This document shows positions 23,473 to 35,959 of a stretch of 64,000 nt of DNA, piece after piece. The notes below the pieces were generated by a model. It was not told the DNA's origin, did not search any database, and saw only the letters and a program-made list of their open reading frames with translations. Location: NCBI GenBank assembly GCA_003049485.1, contig PYST01000162.1, forward strand, positions 1-64,000. The letters run 5' to 3'. How positions within the stretch are numbered: position 1 is the stretch's first letter; each line of letters begins with the position of its first letter. The stretch comes from Ophioceras dolichostomum. Its lineage: Eukaryota; Ascomycota; Sordariomycetes; Magnaporthales; Ophioceraceae. The position numbers were made by a program, and so were the translations under genes.

Positions 23473-25518
23473 TTTCTCGCCGTCTCTGCTCCCATGATCT
23501 GGGTTCCGGCTTTTGGTGAGGGAGAAGCGCGGGCCGCGATGCACCAGCGCGCTGGGAAAGGGAAAGACAGCCTATGACCTATGCCACGAGGAAATCAGGC
23601 CTCCGGAGAGCGATGGAGGAGGAGCATTCGTCGTGCTACCACAAACGGCGGTCCAAGTCCCGAAGTGAAGAAATCCCCAAAAGGCACCACCACCACCACC
23701 AATCCCCTGCCGCTCCAAGAACGCCGACCTTGTCTGCAAGGGCATCGGAGCGTCATCCAGCCTATCAGGGCGCTGGGGGTGGGTTGAGGGGTCCATGCAC
23801 GCCCCAAAATCCAACGCTTTTTAGGGGGAGCGGGCGGGAATAGGGGGCCCTAACCCCTTACGCCCTGCCCTCTCCAACCAGTAGTGGTAGGGTGCTCCTA
23901 TCATTTTCAGCCACATGCGCATGACATCTGCAAGTCGTCGTTGTTCATGGACGAAAAGAGGACGACGAGCTTGATCCCGCAGCACCACTCGTATCGTCTC
24001 TCCGTCTGTTCCCGTTGCTCTCGCACGAGAAAGACATGACTGGACAAGAGACCCTGCGAATTCAAAAGAGGCGGGGGTTAAAGAATAATTACAACTTGCA
24101 GAGCATCGAAGTCCTGGTCTCATGTATGTACGAGCCTCAGTATTCGCAGACTCAAAAGCCTTCCAGGTACTGATGCTGCGTCCCCAACAAACATCTCTTA
24201 CGAAATATCCACCTACTCTCCTGTAGCAGTGTACACATACTCACTCCCATCTTCAACTCCGATGAAATGGAAGGCTGCCGAGGACGGGAGGACTGGATCG
24301 ACCCGGAAGAATGGGAGCGTCCGAGCTACGGAGGTTTTTTGGTGATTGATTTGAGCCGGACCCTTGCCGCGCCGCGGAGGTAGATGGAGAAATCGCGGGG
24401 GACTGAAGGATCCCCATCGACCCATTTGAGATTATGTAACATCGACCGCCAGAGGCGGTATCGGGTTCGTGTTCGGGTTGGACTTTGCGATGCTTGCCAT
24501 CGTTGCGGGAGAAGTTCCAGTCGGTCGCTTCCGGTGCAGATCACTGACTGGAGGTGGACGAGCTCATAAAACCCACATTGACAAAGCAAGCCGTCAAGGT
24601 TATCAATTTGAGACTGTGCCCCTTATTCGATAGATGCTTCCAGTCTACCAGCGGACACCCACCACGAACTGCCGGGTTTTCGGCCAGCCTCCTAGCGTCT
24701 TCAGTCAAACCACCAAGTTTAAGCTGTAATCCACGAACTGTGTGAGCTCGTGCCAGAGATCCATCCCGCTGGTTGTCGGTCCCTGTTGGACTCGTCTGTG
24801 AAATCCAGGTTCTCCTATTGACAAAGAAAAGGAGTCCCCCGTAGAACTGGCGGTGTCGGGTGCATACAGTCTACCCGGTGCCGGCCTTGTCGAGTGGCTG
24901 CACTGATAGCAGAAAGGTCGCCGGGGTGTCCGCCAGCGCCCACCAGCGCCCAGACAAAGGCGCCGCCCGGCAATCTCACGACCCGCCATGGCCCGATCGC
25001 ACAGAACATCCAACCAATAAATTTTACCGTCAGCCCACCTTGTCTGTTAGCCAGCTTCTGAACGACACCTTCGACTGCAATCTTTCTTGTGACGGGAGTC
25101 GGCCTTTTGTCATTTTTCCAATCTCTCCTTCTTTCTCTTTCTCTTATTTTTTGACTTATACTTTTCTTCATTCTTCTTTTCTGCTGCCGTTCTTCCTCGC
25201 CCCAGCGACGGACGGGCCGAACCGTTCGGAGTCTTCCCTCATTTCGGGTGACCGAGAACGTGGCCTTTTTTGTGTCCTTCAGGCCGCCGCATGTGAATAA
25301 GAATAGCCGTTGCGGAGTCCAGCCACGCCCCGTAACCCGTCCTTTCTCCGGCACCGCCGCCAAGTCGTCAGCTCCGGTCGCGTCGCACACAACGATAAGA
25401 CATATTTTCGGGGGAGGCAGAACTTCAGCTGGGCGATCGGTAGCATCCAAGCCTTCTTCGACTTTCCTGAGCCAAAGCTTCGTCTAGGTACCAGTGCCCA
25501 TTTCACAACCGCAGAAAG
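23473..25518. other. Divergent intergenic region between mor2 and the P450 reductase gene
   Basis: It contains the mor2 leader and promoter and, near 25060-25210, a long CT-rich tract typical of fungal promoters just before the P450 reductase start. No gene was recognised. Confidence 0.65.
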
Positions 25519-27786
25519 ATGGCAGAACTCGACACGCTGGACGTCATCGTCCTCGGTATTATCCTTTGTGGTACTATTGCATACTTTACCAAGGGGAAAT
25601 ACTGGGCAATCACCAAGGACCCATACGCGAACTCGTTCGCAAATGCCAATGGACTCAAAGCGGGCAAGACAAGAAACATCCTGGAGAAGATGGAGGAGTC
25701 TGGCAAGAACTGTGTCATCTTCTACGGCTCGCAGACCGGCACCGCCGAGGACTACGCCTCGAGGCTCGCGAAGGAGGGCAAGAGCCGCTTTGGACTAGAG
25801 ACTATGGTTGCCGACCTCGAGGACTACGACTACGATAACCTTGACTCCGTCCCAAACGACAAGGTGGTCATGTTTGTGCTGGCGACCTACGGAGAGGGCG
25901 AGCCGACGGACAACGCAGTCGACTTCTACGAGTTCATCACCGGGGAAGACGTTTCCTTCTCGCAGAGCAACGAGCCACCCCTGGAAAACCTCAACTTCGT
26001 CGCATTCGGCCTGGGCAACAACACGTACGAGCACTACAACTCGATGGTTCGCAACGTGAACAAGGCGCTCCAGAAGCTTGGTGCCCACCGCATCGGTGAG
26101 GCTGGCGAAGGCGACGACGGCGCGGGCACAATGGAGGAGGACTTCCTGGCTTGGAAGGACCCGATGTGGGCTGCGCTGGCCGAGAAGATGGGTCTTGAGG
26201 AGCGAGAGGCCGTTTACGAACCCATCTTCAGCATCGTTGACAGGGAGGGCCTCACGGCCGAGTCGCACGACGTCTACCTCGGCGAGCCGAACAAGATGCA
26301 CCTCGAGGGCACCGCCAGGGGCCCCTTCAACGCACACAACCCGTACATTGCCCCCATCGCCAAGTCTTACGAGCTGTTCAAGGTCAAGGACCGCAACTGC
26401 CTACATATGGATGTCGATATTAGCGGATGCAACCTGACGTACCAGACGGGTGACCACATCGCCATCTGGCCGACGAACCCCGGGGAGGAGGTCGACCGGT
26501 TCCTCAGTGTCGTGGGACTTACCGAAAAGCGCAACACTGTGGTCGGCGTCAAGGCCCTGGAGCCGACCGCCAAGGTGCCCTTCCCCGCGCCGACTACCTA
26601 CGACGCCATCGTCCGCTACCACATGGAAATATGTGCCCCCGTGTCCCGTCAGTTCCTCGCCACTCTTGCCGCCTTTGCTCCCGATGAGGAGTCCAAGGCC
26701 GAAATGACAAAATTGGGCGGCGACAAGGAATACTTCCACGAGAAGATTACCAACCACCACCTGAACATCGCTCGGGCGCTCCACATTGTTGGGAAGGGCA
26801 AGACCTGGACCAACATCCCGTTCTCGGCCTTTATCGAAGGAATCACCAAGCTACAGCCGCGTTACTACTCCATCTCGTCCTCGTCGCTGGTGCAGCCCAA
26901 GCTGATCTCCATCACGGCTGTGGTCGAGTCGCAGGTGCTGCCTGGCCGCACCGATCCTTTCCGCGGCGTCGCTACCAACTACCTGCTCGCGCTGAAGCAG
27001 AAGCAGAATGGAGACCCCAACCCGGAGCCGTTCGGCCTGACGTACGAGATCACTGGCCCAAGGAACAAATACGACGGCATCCACGTGCCCGTCCACGTCC
27101 GCCACTCCAACTTCAAGCTGCCTTCGGACCCGACGAAGCCCATCATCTTGATCGGTCCGGGGACGGGCGTGGCGCCATTCAGGGGCTTCGTGCAGGAGCG
27201 CGCGAGGCAGGCGGAGCAAGGCCAGGATGTGGGCAAGACGATCCTGTTCTTCGGCTGCCGCAAGCGCGCGGAGGATTTCATATACGACACGGAGTGGGAG
27301 GTAAGAATGGCAAACCCTTTCATACACACACACACACCCCCTTTTTGGTGTTTGTTCTCGTTGTTTCTTGTAACTGATTTCTGACTTCTCGCCCACGTAT
27401 AGGAGTACAAGAAAGTCCTGGGTGATCGGTTCGAGCTCGTCACTGCGTTCTCGCGTGAAGGGCCGAAGAAGGTGTACGTGCAGCACAGGCTCAAGGAGAA
27501 GGCCAAAGAGATCAACGACCTCCTGGCGAAGAAGGCCTATTTCTACGTCTGCGGCGACGCGGCCAACATGGCACGCGAGGTCAACACTGTCCTGGCCCAG
27601 ATATTAGCCGAGCAGCGCGGCATCCCCGAGGCCAAGGCCGAGGAGATCGTCAAGAACATGAGGGCTGCGAACCAGTACCAGGTACGTTTTCTTGAGCCCA
27701 GACCCCGCTGGTAATACTGAAGGGGTGCCTGCCATATATAGGGACCGTTTGCTAATTCCTCTCCACAGGAGGATGTCTGGTCTTAA
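25519..27786 (+). CDS. cprA: NADPH-cytochrome P450 reductase
   Basis: Three exons, 25519-27300, 27403-27681 and 27769-27786, encode 692 residues, a normal length. An N-terminal membrane anchor spans residues 8-23. The FMN-binding flavodoxin domain shows YGSQTGTAEDYA (69-80) and ATYGEGEPTDNA (122-133). The FAD domain shows QPRYYSISSSS and the NADPH domain GPGTGVAPFRGF and YVCGDAANMAREV. The last exon codes only EDVWS; the penultimate Trp is the one that stacks on the FAD ring in this family. The enzyme sits on the ER membrane and passes electrons from NADPH to P450s such as CYP51 in ergosterol synthesis, and also to squalene monooxygenase and cytochrome b5. No P450 gene is nearby, so this looks like the housekeeping copy. 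The ATG at 25519 is preceded by a CT-rich promoter stretch. Confidence 0.98.
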
Positions 27787-30700
27787 TCGTGCCGAGGTAG
27801 GTATCTGCCTCGATGCACGCGTGGCTGTTCTCGGCCGTTCTCTTTCTAGGTAAACAACGACAACAACAGAAAAAAAAATGCATGACTCTTCGGTGAGGGG
27901 TATATACAGGAGTTCCTTTGTGTCTCTTTTTTGATCTATCATATTCTCCTGTTTATCGCTTCCTCAGCATAGTGGTCTTAATATCACATCTTATTTCGAC
28001 TTTCTTGATCTCTTACAATGAACCGTCTCTCCTCTTGCTTACAACTTTCGTAATTCGAATTTGTCGGCCTATTCTCCCTATTCTTTTTCTCTACTTCCTG
28101 CCTTCTTCCCCTCGTCCCCTCCAGCTAACTCAGAGGTAAGGCATGCGAGTGTGTGGGTGTGTGTATGTGTGTGTATGCTGTCCTGCGAGATACCATTAGA
28201 TAGCTGCTGCAGGGGCCTCGTGTAAATGTCTCAGAGAGAGTCGGAAGGCGTCATCTCCAATGAGAGATCGATCTATAGCTGCTGCCTGTCCAAACACCCT
28301 TGATGACGAGGTAAACATGCGAGGCGTTCTCGGCCATTCGCGTGCGTATGGTCTGTGCGTGCCTGAACTATCTGTCTGTCTGCAGCCTCAGCTTCTGGAA
28401 ACCTGGTCATTTTCTCTCGGGGCTGATTGACTGCTTTTCTCCTCTTCAAGCGAGACCAATTATAACGGGCCATCAAATCTTCGAGATATCTCTCCTACTT
28501 CTCATTTCCAGCTACGGCCCTCTCGTCTGTCTGTCTGCCTGGGTTAACAATCTCCCGAATTCCAGCGGCTCGCATGCAGGACCGGAAAACCCCACACATC
28601 CCTCCAAGCGATTCAATTCTTGCGGTGGACCCCAATCGGCTCGGAAGTTTGCGTTGTAGCGCGTGCGCTGTCTCGAAGGGATCGATCGGCACTATCAAAG
28701 CGAGCAGGGGTTCTCGGGTTTGTGGTGACATAAGCAGCCCAACGTCCTCGTCCCGTTCAGCTTCTGTTGGGTGTAGGTGGAGGGTGTTAAAGAAAGAGAA
28801 GGAAAATGTGTGGATGCTTGATGCTGGCCGTCTCGTGATCTTCAAGTTGCCCCAAACCAACATTGTTGGGGTACTTGTGTAACACTAATCTGGCCTTCCT
28901 TTTCGCAAGGGTTCGCAACGGGGCCCGCCCCTTTGGTGCGAAGGGATTACTGAGGGCGAGACGCTGGCGATGGCCACCTCCCTCTACCTCTAGTCGCCAC
29001 CACCCGCCTCAGGAGGCTGGTGCCGGATCCTACAACCCGGCTCAAACTGCCATTGGGGTGAATTTGTTATGTTTATTATTCATGATCCTCTCCCTCCTCG
29101 AACATTTGATCCCTTTCGAGACTTGAGATCTGCGAAGTGGCTGGGGTGTCGAGGGCCCTGTGACCTTTTTTTTTTCTCTCAGATCCTCAGATCGTGTGTT
29201 CTGTCTCAGTTCTTTATGCGGCCCTGCGCCTCACCGGGCGAGCCTCCCTATTCCCCCCTCCCCAAGTTGAGACCGGCCGAGACCGAGGCTTGGGCAGACA
29301 CGGTCATCCCTCGGAGGAGTGTCTGATGTGGGTGTGCAAGCTTGTGGCAGCGGCTCGAAGGATGGATGGCAGACTGGGGCCATGTCTGTGGCGATTTTCC
29401 CACACTCTCTTTTCTTTCTTCTCTTATTCCTCTTCCGGGGCGTCAAATCGGGTTCCCGCGTTCGCTCTGATCCCCCAGACGGCATTTCTATGGTTACCGG
29501 CTCTCGAGTCCCCCAAATATGAGTCTCCCGAGACGCTGAGGAACCACGGGTCCCAGAAGCGGTGATACACTCTTGTCAGCCTCTGACCCTGTGCAGGTAC
29601 TGCCTGCCGGGCGCACGGGCTGAGCCTTTTTTATAAATCTTTCCAATTATCTTCTCTCATGGTTATTTGGCCTTTCAAAACGCATCTTACTGATCCTTTC
29701 TTCATATCTGAAGAGGAGTGGACTGCCTGGAATACTCTTTCACGAGCTCGTACCCCACGCCAGCCCCAAGCGTTGGGCAGGTTAGCATGTTTTTCGTGAT
29801 GCCCTCCTCCCTTCCTCAAGTGCGCCGTCCCACGCAGGCATACAGATCTATCAGATATCGGGCCAGCTCTTGGCGTGGCTGCGGGAGTCTCTCACGCACC
29901 TTCTCAGAAGGGAAAGACAAGGTAAAGGAACACTACACAGATTGGGGCCAGAGCATTCAATGAACGAAGATCTTCCTCGGCGATTGGTTGGCTCCTGTCC
30001 GGGCTCCTGTTCCTCCAATGGACCAAGGGAATGTGCTGTGTGTTCCAAGTTCCAACAAGTATGCCCGTCTCTTCGCATCCTTTCCCGAACGTGCCTCCTC
30101 GTCCACCACCGAATTCACAGAACCCACCAACCCTAGGGCACAGTGGAGGGGAGAAACACTTGCTAATCCTTGCCCAGGTGAGACAAAATTGAGGGATGGC
30201 GTTGTTTGCGTCGCCGGGCCCCGGAGCTGTGCCCGACTGCTGGCCTAGGCTGGCAACTCCTCTTCTCTAAATTGCGTGTCTTACCCGTGCAACACGTGCT
30301 GTGATGGCGGTGGTAGGTGGTAGGTAGTAGGTACCAGGCCAGGTAGGCACCTCAGATAGTGGTGGCCACTCATGGTATGCGACGTGGAGCTGACTCCGCC
30401 CAACTCATTGTCTTCCATCTCCTGAACTGTGTCTGTCTCTCCCCCAGCTCTCCTCCAGCTCTATATCATTTTGGAAGATCGGCGAAGCTTAGCTCTCAGC
30501 CCAGCAACTGTGGGTCTCCCGTCTCCCATCGCCCTCAGATCATCGTCACCACATTCCCACGCTCGACGTGTTTCCTCTGGCGGACATTCAAGTTGACAGG
30601 CTTGGGATAGAGCAAGGTAAAATCCATCCTTACTATTGTTCCCCCCTGAAAAAGAAGCTAGAAGGCCAGTATTCCTGGTCCAGCCCCAGCCCAGGAGGTC

Positions 30701-32713
30701 AGTGGCATAACTGAGTTCTTGTTGCGGTATGTACCCAGATCTCTTTATGCGTCATCATCGCTTGCTTCCCTGCTGGTCATTCATTGCCTAAGTGCCAGCT
30801 GCTGCTTGCTTGATTTGTTTGTAATAGCGGCTTCTATTAGTGGAACAAAAAGTGCACATTATGTTCCAGGCAGGATGGTCAAGAGGGATACCAAGTACGG
30901 CTACCAGAACCCAAATGATGAGTCGGTGGCGGATGCTAAAAGGGTAGAGGTAGGTGCCTAAGGCAGCCCTTCTGGTTGTCTCTATCACAGTCAGAGTGTT
31001 GACGGCGAGGATGTGTGGAACGGACCGGTCGCTGCCCGTGGACGGGATCGGCAATGGGGAAGGTGCGCCACGCGGGATTTTGGGGCAGTTCTTCCCTTAT
31101 GGTGGTGGCATCTAGAAGGGTCAGGACAAGCTAGATTTTTGGGGCGGACTGGAGACTGCAAACTGGAGGGATAGGCGGAAGGTGCAGGGCAGGCGCACGC
31201 AACTGACTGATTTGGCTTTTACCCCCAGCACTGACTTTTCCTGGCAGGCTCCTCCCGCCTGCCCCCCTGCCACTTCTCAACCTACTTCACCCTCGCACTT
31301 CTCCCGAGGCATCTTTATCCTGAGGATAACCACCGGGGAAACCTCGATCTTGTACTAACCTCACCGTTGCCTATCGCAGGGATTCTGCAGGAGTTTCTAT
31401 CCCACCCATCACCTGCAGAGCTCTGACTAGCAGCACTTGCTCGCTCCCTCACAAAGCTTCAAGTCTTCCCTGCCCTTTCTGCGGCTTGAAGTCCCATATA
31501 GTTCCATCTACACACTTGCTAGAAGGTAAGTCTTTCCAAGCTTGTCCATTGTCGCCGGCTCCGGGCCGTGGCTGCTTCTCAGTGCCGAGATTCATCTCTC
31601 ATATCTCTGGTCTGACTGCACCGCCTTCCCCCAACTGACAGTCAAGCTCCTGTCCCGTATTAGGGCATCGGGGCCGCGATATATTCTATTAGATCGTTGA
31701 GTATCCGTATCTGCGTGCCAGTTCATTTCCCAACACACTCGTCCAGAGGTAGCGGTACCTTATCTACTAGCATCAGCGCCTGCGCTTACTACTTGTCGAC
31801 GGTGAGGCCCTTCCTTTGCCCAAATACCTCCCGGCTTCCTCCTATACCATCTGACCTCAGTTGACGGCATCAGTTCCTACCGTCAGGAGAGTCATCTACC
31901 GAGCCTGCCCTAGATCCGCAGCTCCTCGGACCACCACTTCTCCAAAGGAGCCAACTGGTACCTACCTCTAGTATCACTTTCGTCCCATTCTCTACCTCTG
32001 GGCGCTTCTTGCATTGCACGCTCTTTTTTACCCTCAACCCCGCTCTCTCCTTCTCGAAAGCTCTCTTTCCACAAATCTAGCGAGCAGTCCTAGACGAGGG
32101 CTCCTTCCTAGGCTCTCATTCACACCGTGGTAGCTTCAGGAGCAATCAGATGCCTCCTTCCTTTTCCTCTCCTCTCCTTAAACTGGCCTGTCTTCTCAAG
32201 GATTTCTTGTCCTCCGGCGGCTCTCCGTCTGGCCTTTTCTCTCTTTACCTTTGGAACATCACAGCATCAACAACAAATCCCAGTTCTCAACCACAGTCTC
32301 TTGCACCTCATCTCGCCTGATAGCTCGACCTATCCATCTTACTCCCCCAGCACTCGCTTCATCACAGTGTCTTTGGTACTAATATTTCCAATTTTGAAGT
32401 TTCCCAGCTTGGTGCGACCCAATCTGTCTTCCGGTCCTGCCCCTCTCTGACTCTAGAAAAACTTGCACACCAGGTAGGTCTGCTCTCCAACCCGCATCGC
32501 GGTGACATCAAGCCCTCGCATTCCTCGTCCTATTCCCGGTCCTAAATATGCTGGCTACATAGTCTCTAACCTAATCTTGACCCTCCGCCCATCCAGGTAC
32601 AAGACCTTCAGTCTCCTTGTCACCTCCCGACTACACACTTGGGAGTTGGACACCTTGGGCAAGCATATTATCTTCCTCGAGGGCAACAAGCTTCTAGAGG
32701 TTGAAACAGCACC
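27787..32713. other. Long gene-poor region, including the probable leader of the RRM gene
   Basis: No protein-coding gene is supported across almost 5 kb. A GT-rich microsatellite lies at 28146-28178 and a GGTAGGTAGTAGGTACC cluster at 30310-30355. From about 31200 the plus strand becomes C/T-rich and carries splice-like sites (GTAAGT at 31526, GTAGGT at 32474, CCATCCAG near 32597), which suggests a long spliced 5' leader for the RRM gene. Confidence 0.5.
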
Positions 32714-32879
32714 ATGACCCAGACCAAGTGGAAGGTTGACACTGTCCCCCTGAACCAAAAGAAGGCGGGAATGCGTAGGGCCATCAAGGATGGTCGCAGC
32801 TTCACGATCGCATACGATAACAACACGCAGGTCTTCAATTCCGGAATGACTGCCATTCTCTCTCCCCTTGTGGTGACTG
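32714..32879 (+). CDS. Possible upstream coding exon of the RRM gene
   Basis: ATG at 32714 opens a protein-like ORF (MTQTKWKVDTVPLNQ...). If it splices at GTGTGT after 32879 it ends in phase 1, matching the exon at 33225, and would extend the RRM protein N-terminally by 58 residues through ...VVTGQN to MSSAYV. The donor is weak and part of the intron is unsequenced. It could instead be an upstream ORF in the leader. Confidence 0.35.
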
Positions 32880-33019
32880 GTGTGTGTGCGTGCGCGCGAG
32901 TGTGTTTGCGTGTGCTTGGACGAAGACTGCCGCCTTGGCCGAGAGCCTGACCACACAGCCATAATCCTCCCGTTCTCCTTTCACTTCGGTGCACTTCACC
33001 CATTAATAATATCTCGAGT

Positions 33020-33076
33020 CCCCCCCCCCCCCNNNNNNNNNNNNNNNNNNNNNNNNNNNNNNNNNNCCCCCCCCCC
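33020..33076. other. Assembly gap inside a poly-C tract
   Basis: Thirteen Cs, 34 Ns, then ten Cs, within the presumed intron before the RRM gene's main exon. Confidence 0.95.
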
Positions 33077-33173
33077 AACCTGCAGTCCTTCCCTTAATGC
33101 ACGTTCGGTTCTTCCCGGAACGAAGGGCCAGGACACGGCCACTCAACAGGCACACATGGAGAACTTGAGCTGA

Positions 33174-33177
<4 letters not shown>

Positions 33178-33220
<43 letters not shown>
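33178..33220. repeat. (CT)n microsatellite in the polypyrimidine tract
   Basis: An almost pure CT dinucleotide run ends directly at the GCAG acceptor of the exon starting at 33225. It lies in the same intron as a poly-C gap. Confidence 0.9.
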
Positions 33221-33232
33221 GCAGGCCAGAAC

Positions 33233-35281
33233 ATGTCTTCCGCCTACGTCGACCACAACCGCCGCCCCGCTGGCATGCCCACTAGCTACATGAATGGGGG
33301 AGATGCCATGGCCTCTCACATGGCGGCGGCCGCGGGTGCCGCCATGCATGACAACCTCGGCCAGATGATGAACCAGTTCGGCGCTCTCGCCATCCCTGGT
33401 GGTGGAAGCTACATGCCCGCCGCTGGTGCCACGGATGCCAATCTGGTCTTCGCCAATTCTTACGGCCAGGTCCACCACCCCTTCGCTCAGGCGGCTGCGT
33501 ATGACCCGATGTCGATGCAGTACCTCTCGGGTGGATACGTGGCTCATCATCCCACGGTGCTCCCCTTCACCCCTGCCCGCGGAAATGTGGCCGCCGCGCA
33601 GGTCCCGCGTGACCTCCCCAGCCTGGAGAACCGTCGTGGCTCGTACTCCACCTCGGCGACCGAGTCCACCCCGGCCACTCCTTTCTTCGGTGGCAACGGC
33701 GACCGGGCCAACTTGACCCGTGTTGCCTCGGCCGACCGTTCGACGTACACCACGCCGTCGCCTCAGCAGGCTCTTGGCTCTACTTCTGCCGTCATTGGCC
33801 AAGTTCCCGCCGCGAAGACCTCGATCCACGACCCGGAGCTGGACCGTCTTCTCATGCAGGACCCCGCGGTGCCTCGCGCGGTTCCTGCAGTCTTCACCGA
33901 CCACACGAAGCCCCTTGAGCAGTGCCTGGAGAATCGCATCCCAGGCAACAAGAACGTGTACATCCGCGGTCTTCACCCGACCACCGACGACGATCTGCTG
34001 CTCAAGTATGCGTCGCGGTTCGGCGATGTTGAGCAGTCGAAGGCCATCATTGACACCTCTACTGGTGCTTGCAAGGGGTGAGATTCCTCAAATCCGTCTG
34101 CTCATTGCCTGAGATGACTCTTGCTAACACGGCATAACAGTTTCGGATTCGCGAAGTTCACGGACGTCCGCAACTCGGAGAAGTGCATCCGCGGCTTCTA
34201 CCGACTGGGATATGAGGTGGGATTCGCGCGAGTGAGTGTCGGCTCCTCTCTTTTCGGCTTCTTTCCATGCATCCAGAGGCCTCCAGCTGACACAGCTCCA
34301 TGTTGTACAGGAGAGCTTCAACGCTCGTCTCAAGGCTGAGGGTGACGAGCTGTCGACGAATCTGTACATCTCCAACTTGCCCAAGGAGGTGAACGAGACG
34401 GTGCGTATTCCGCGGTCGGGTCGATTATGAACCGGGTTCGGCACAGTTGTCTTGACCTGCTGACACCTTAGCATATCTTAGATGCTCATCCGCATTTTCG
34501 AGCCGCACCACATAGTGAGCTCGAAGATTCTTCGCGACTCTATGGGAAACAGCCGCGGTGTCGGCTTCGCTCGGTGAGAATATTCATGCTGGAATGCCCA
34601 TATACCTGTTCTCACCGCACACGAATGAACGCTCACATCGACTGATGAACACAGCTTCGAGACGCGTGACATCTGCGAGCGGGTCATCAAGAACTTCAAC
34701 GGCATGAAGATCGGCGCGGATCAGCAGGAGATGCAGGTCCGATACGCAGACACCCCGGCCCAGAAGGAGCTGAAGCGAATCACCGCGGAGCGTCGCCAGT
34801 ATCGGACGAACGAGTACAACATTGGGGCTTACGGAACCCATGCCGTCGGAATGAACCCGACCATGTATCAGCAGGGCGCGTATGGAATGCGCCGCTCTGG
34901 TTCTGGAGGCGGCAGGTTGGTGTCTCCGCTCCAAATCACTCACTCCCAACCAGCTTCCAACTTTTGGCCCTTGAGCCCACGGGCTAACTGTTCATGCAGC
35001 TACAGCACCCCCGTCTTCCCCCGTTCGGCTGGCGGTTCCGGCCAGAACATGCATGGCACTCAGGTCATCGGTCGCGGTGGCATGCAGTATGAGCCCTGTT
35101 CCACTGGCTTTCCTGGACTCGTCGCCTTTGGTGTGGACCACTGACCCAGAACTATAGACATAACGCCACCGCACCGCCGACCATCTCCTCCGAGGACGGC
35201 TCTGCGGACGAGGGAGTGACTGTCGTCGACACCTCTCCCACTGCCAAGTCATCGCCCTCGGTTAAGAAGGAGAAGTCCTGA
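33233..35281 (+). CDS. RBMS/MSSP-like RNA-binding protein with two RRMs
   Basis: Seven coding exons join in phase: 33233-34077, 34141-34231, 34311-34400, 34482-34573, 34655-34915, 35000-35086 and 35158-35281, giving 529 residues from the ATG at 33233. The N-terminal 235 residues are low-complexity and Ala/Gly/Met/Tyr-rich. RRM1 (about 239-310) has RNP2 VYIRGL and RNP1 KGFGFAKF; RRM2 (about 328-405) has RNP2 LYISNL and RNP1 RGVGFARF. The pairing IRGLHPTTDDDLLLKY with ILRDSMGNSRGVGFARFE resembles the RBMS/MSSP family and its fungal relatives. The C terminus (EDGSADEGVTVVDTSP...KKEKS) is acidic then basic. It probably binds single-stranded RNA to control mRNA fate. Reading through the last intron gives another C terminus ending at 35144. 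The true start may lie further upstream. Confidence 0.85.
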
Positions 35282-35959
35282 ACGCTGTCTGTCGTTTGGC
35301 GTTTGGCATCAGAGCTCTCTCCGACGTTCGACGACTGTCCAGTCAGTGCCTTGCCGTCAGTATGTGGTCGCATGGGCCCGTTCGTCCCCCCTTGCGCTAC
35401 AGTTTTGAGTTTTGCTTTGCGTGCTTCTTTTTCTTCTCGTTTTTGTTCTCCCTTAATTTCGACAAAGCAAGGCTTTAGTATGTGGAAGGTGATCATTGTT
35501 GCGTCGCTTTCTCCGGATTGATCTCACTGTCGCAAGTTTGTTCATCGCACATCATCAGTTAATGCACTCATGAAGGGACGTTGTGGCCGGCCTCCCCAGC
35601 CAAGTATGACTGATGTTGGGGACATTCTTATTCCCAGTTGACTTCTTTCTCTGTACATACATTGACTTGTCGTTGGTTGTTGGTTGTTGGCTGTTGATGT
35701 CTCGGCTCGCTCGCCTCTCTCCCAGTCACGCCTCGCAAGGACCGCCAGATAAGATTCAGTACTCTCTCGTCGACATCAAATGGAATGACACGGAATTATT
35801 TCTTCTAGAAACCATGTATACCATAGCGGCGGGTCTAACAATGACTTATCTTAATGGCCCACACGAGGAAATGCTAGACGAGACAGAAAAAAAAATGAAG
35901 TACAGACTTTGGTTCTTGCCGTCGTGAATTGATTCTACCGTGCCTTGCTATGTAGACAC
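35282..35959. other. Convergent intergenic region (RRM gene and rio2)
   Basis: It holds the 3' UTRs of two converging genes, with T-rich DNA at 35405-35460. No gene was recognised. Confidence 0.6.
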
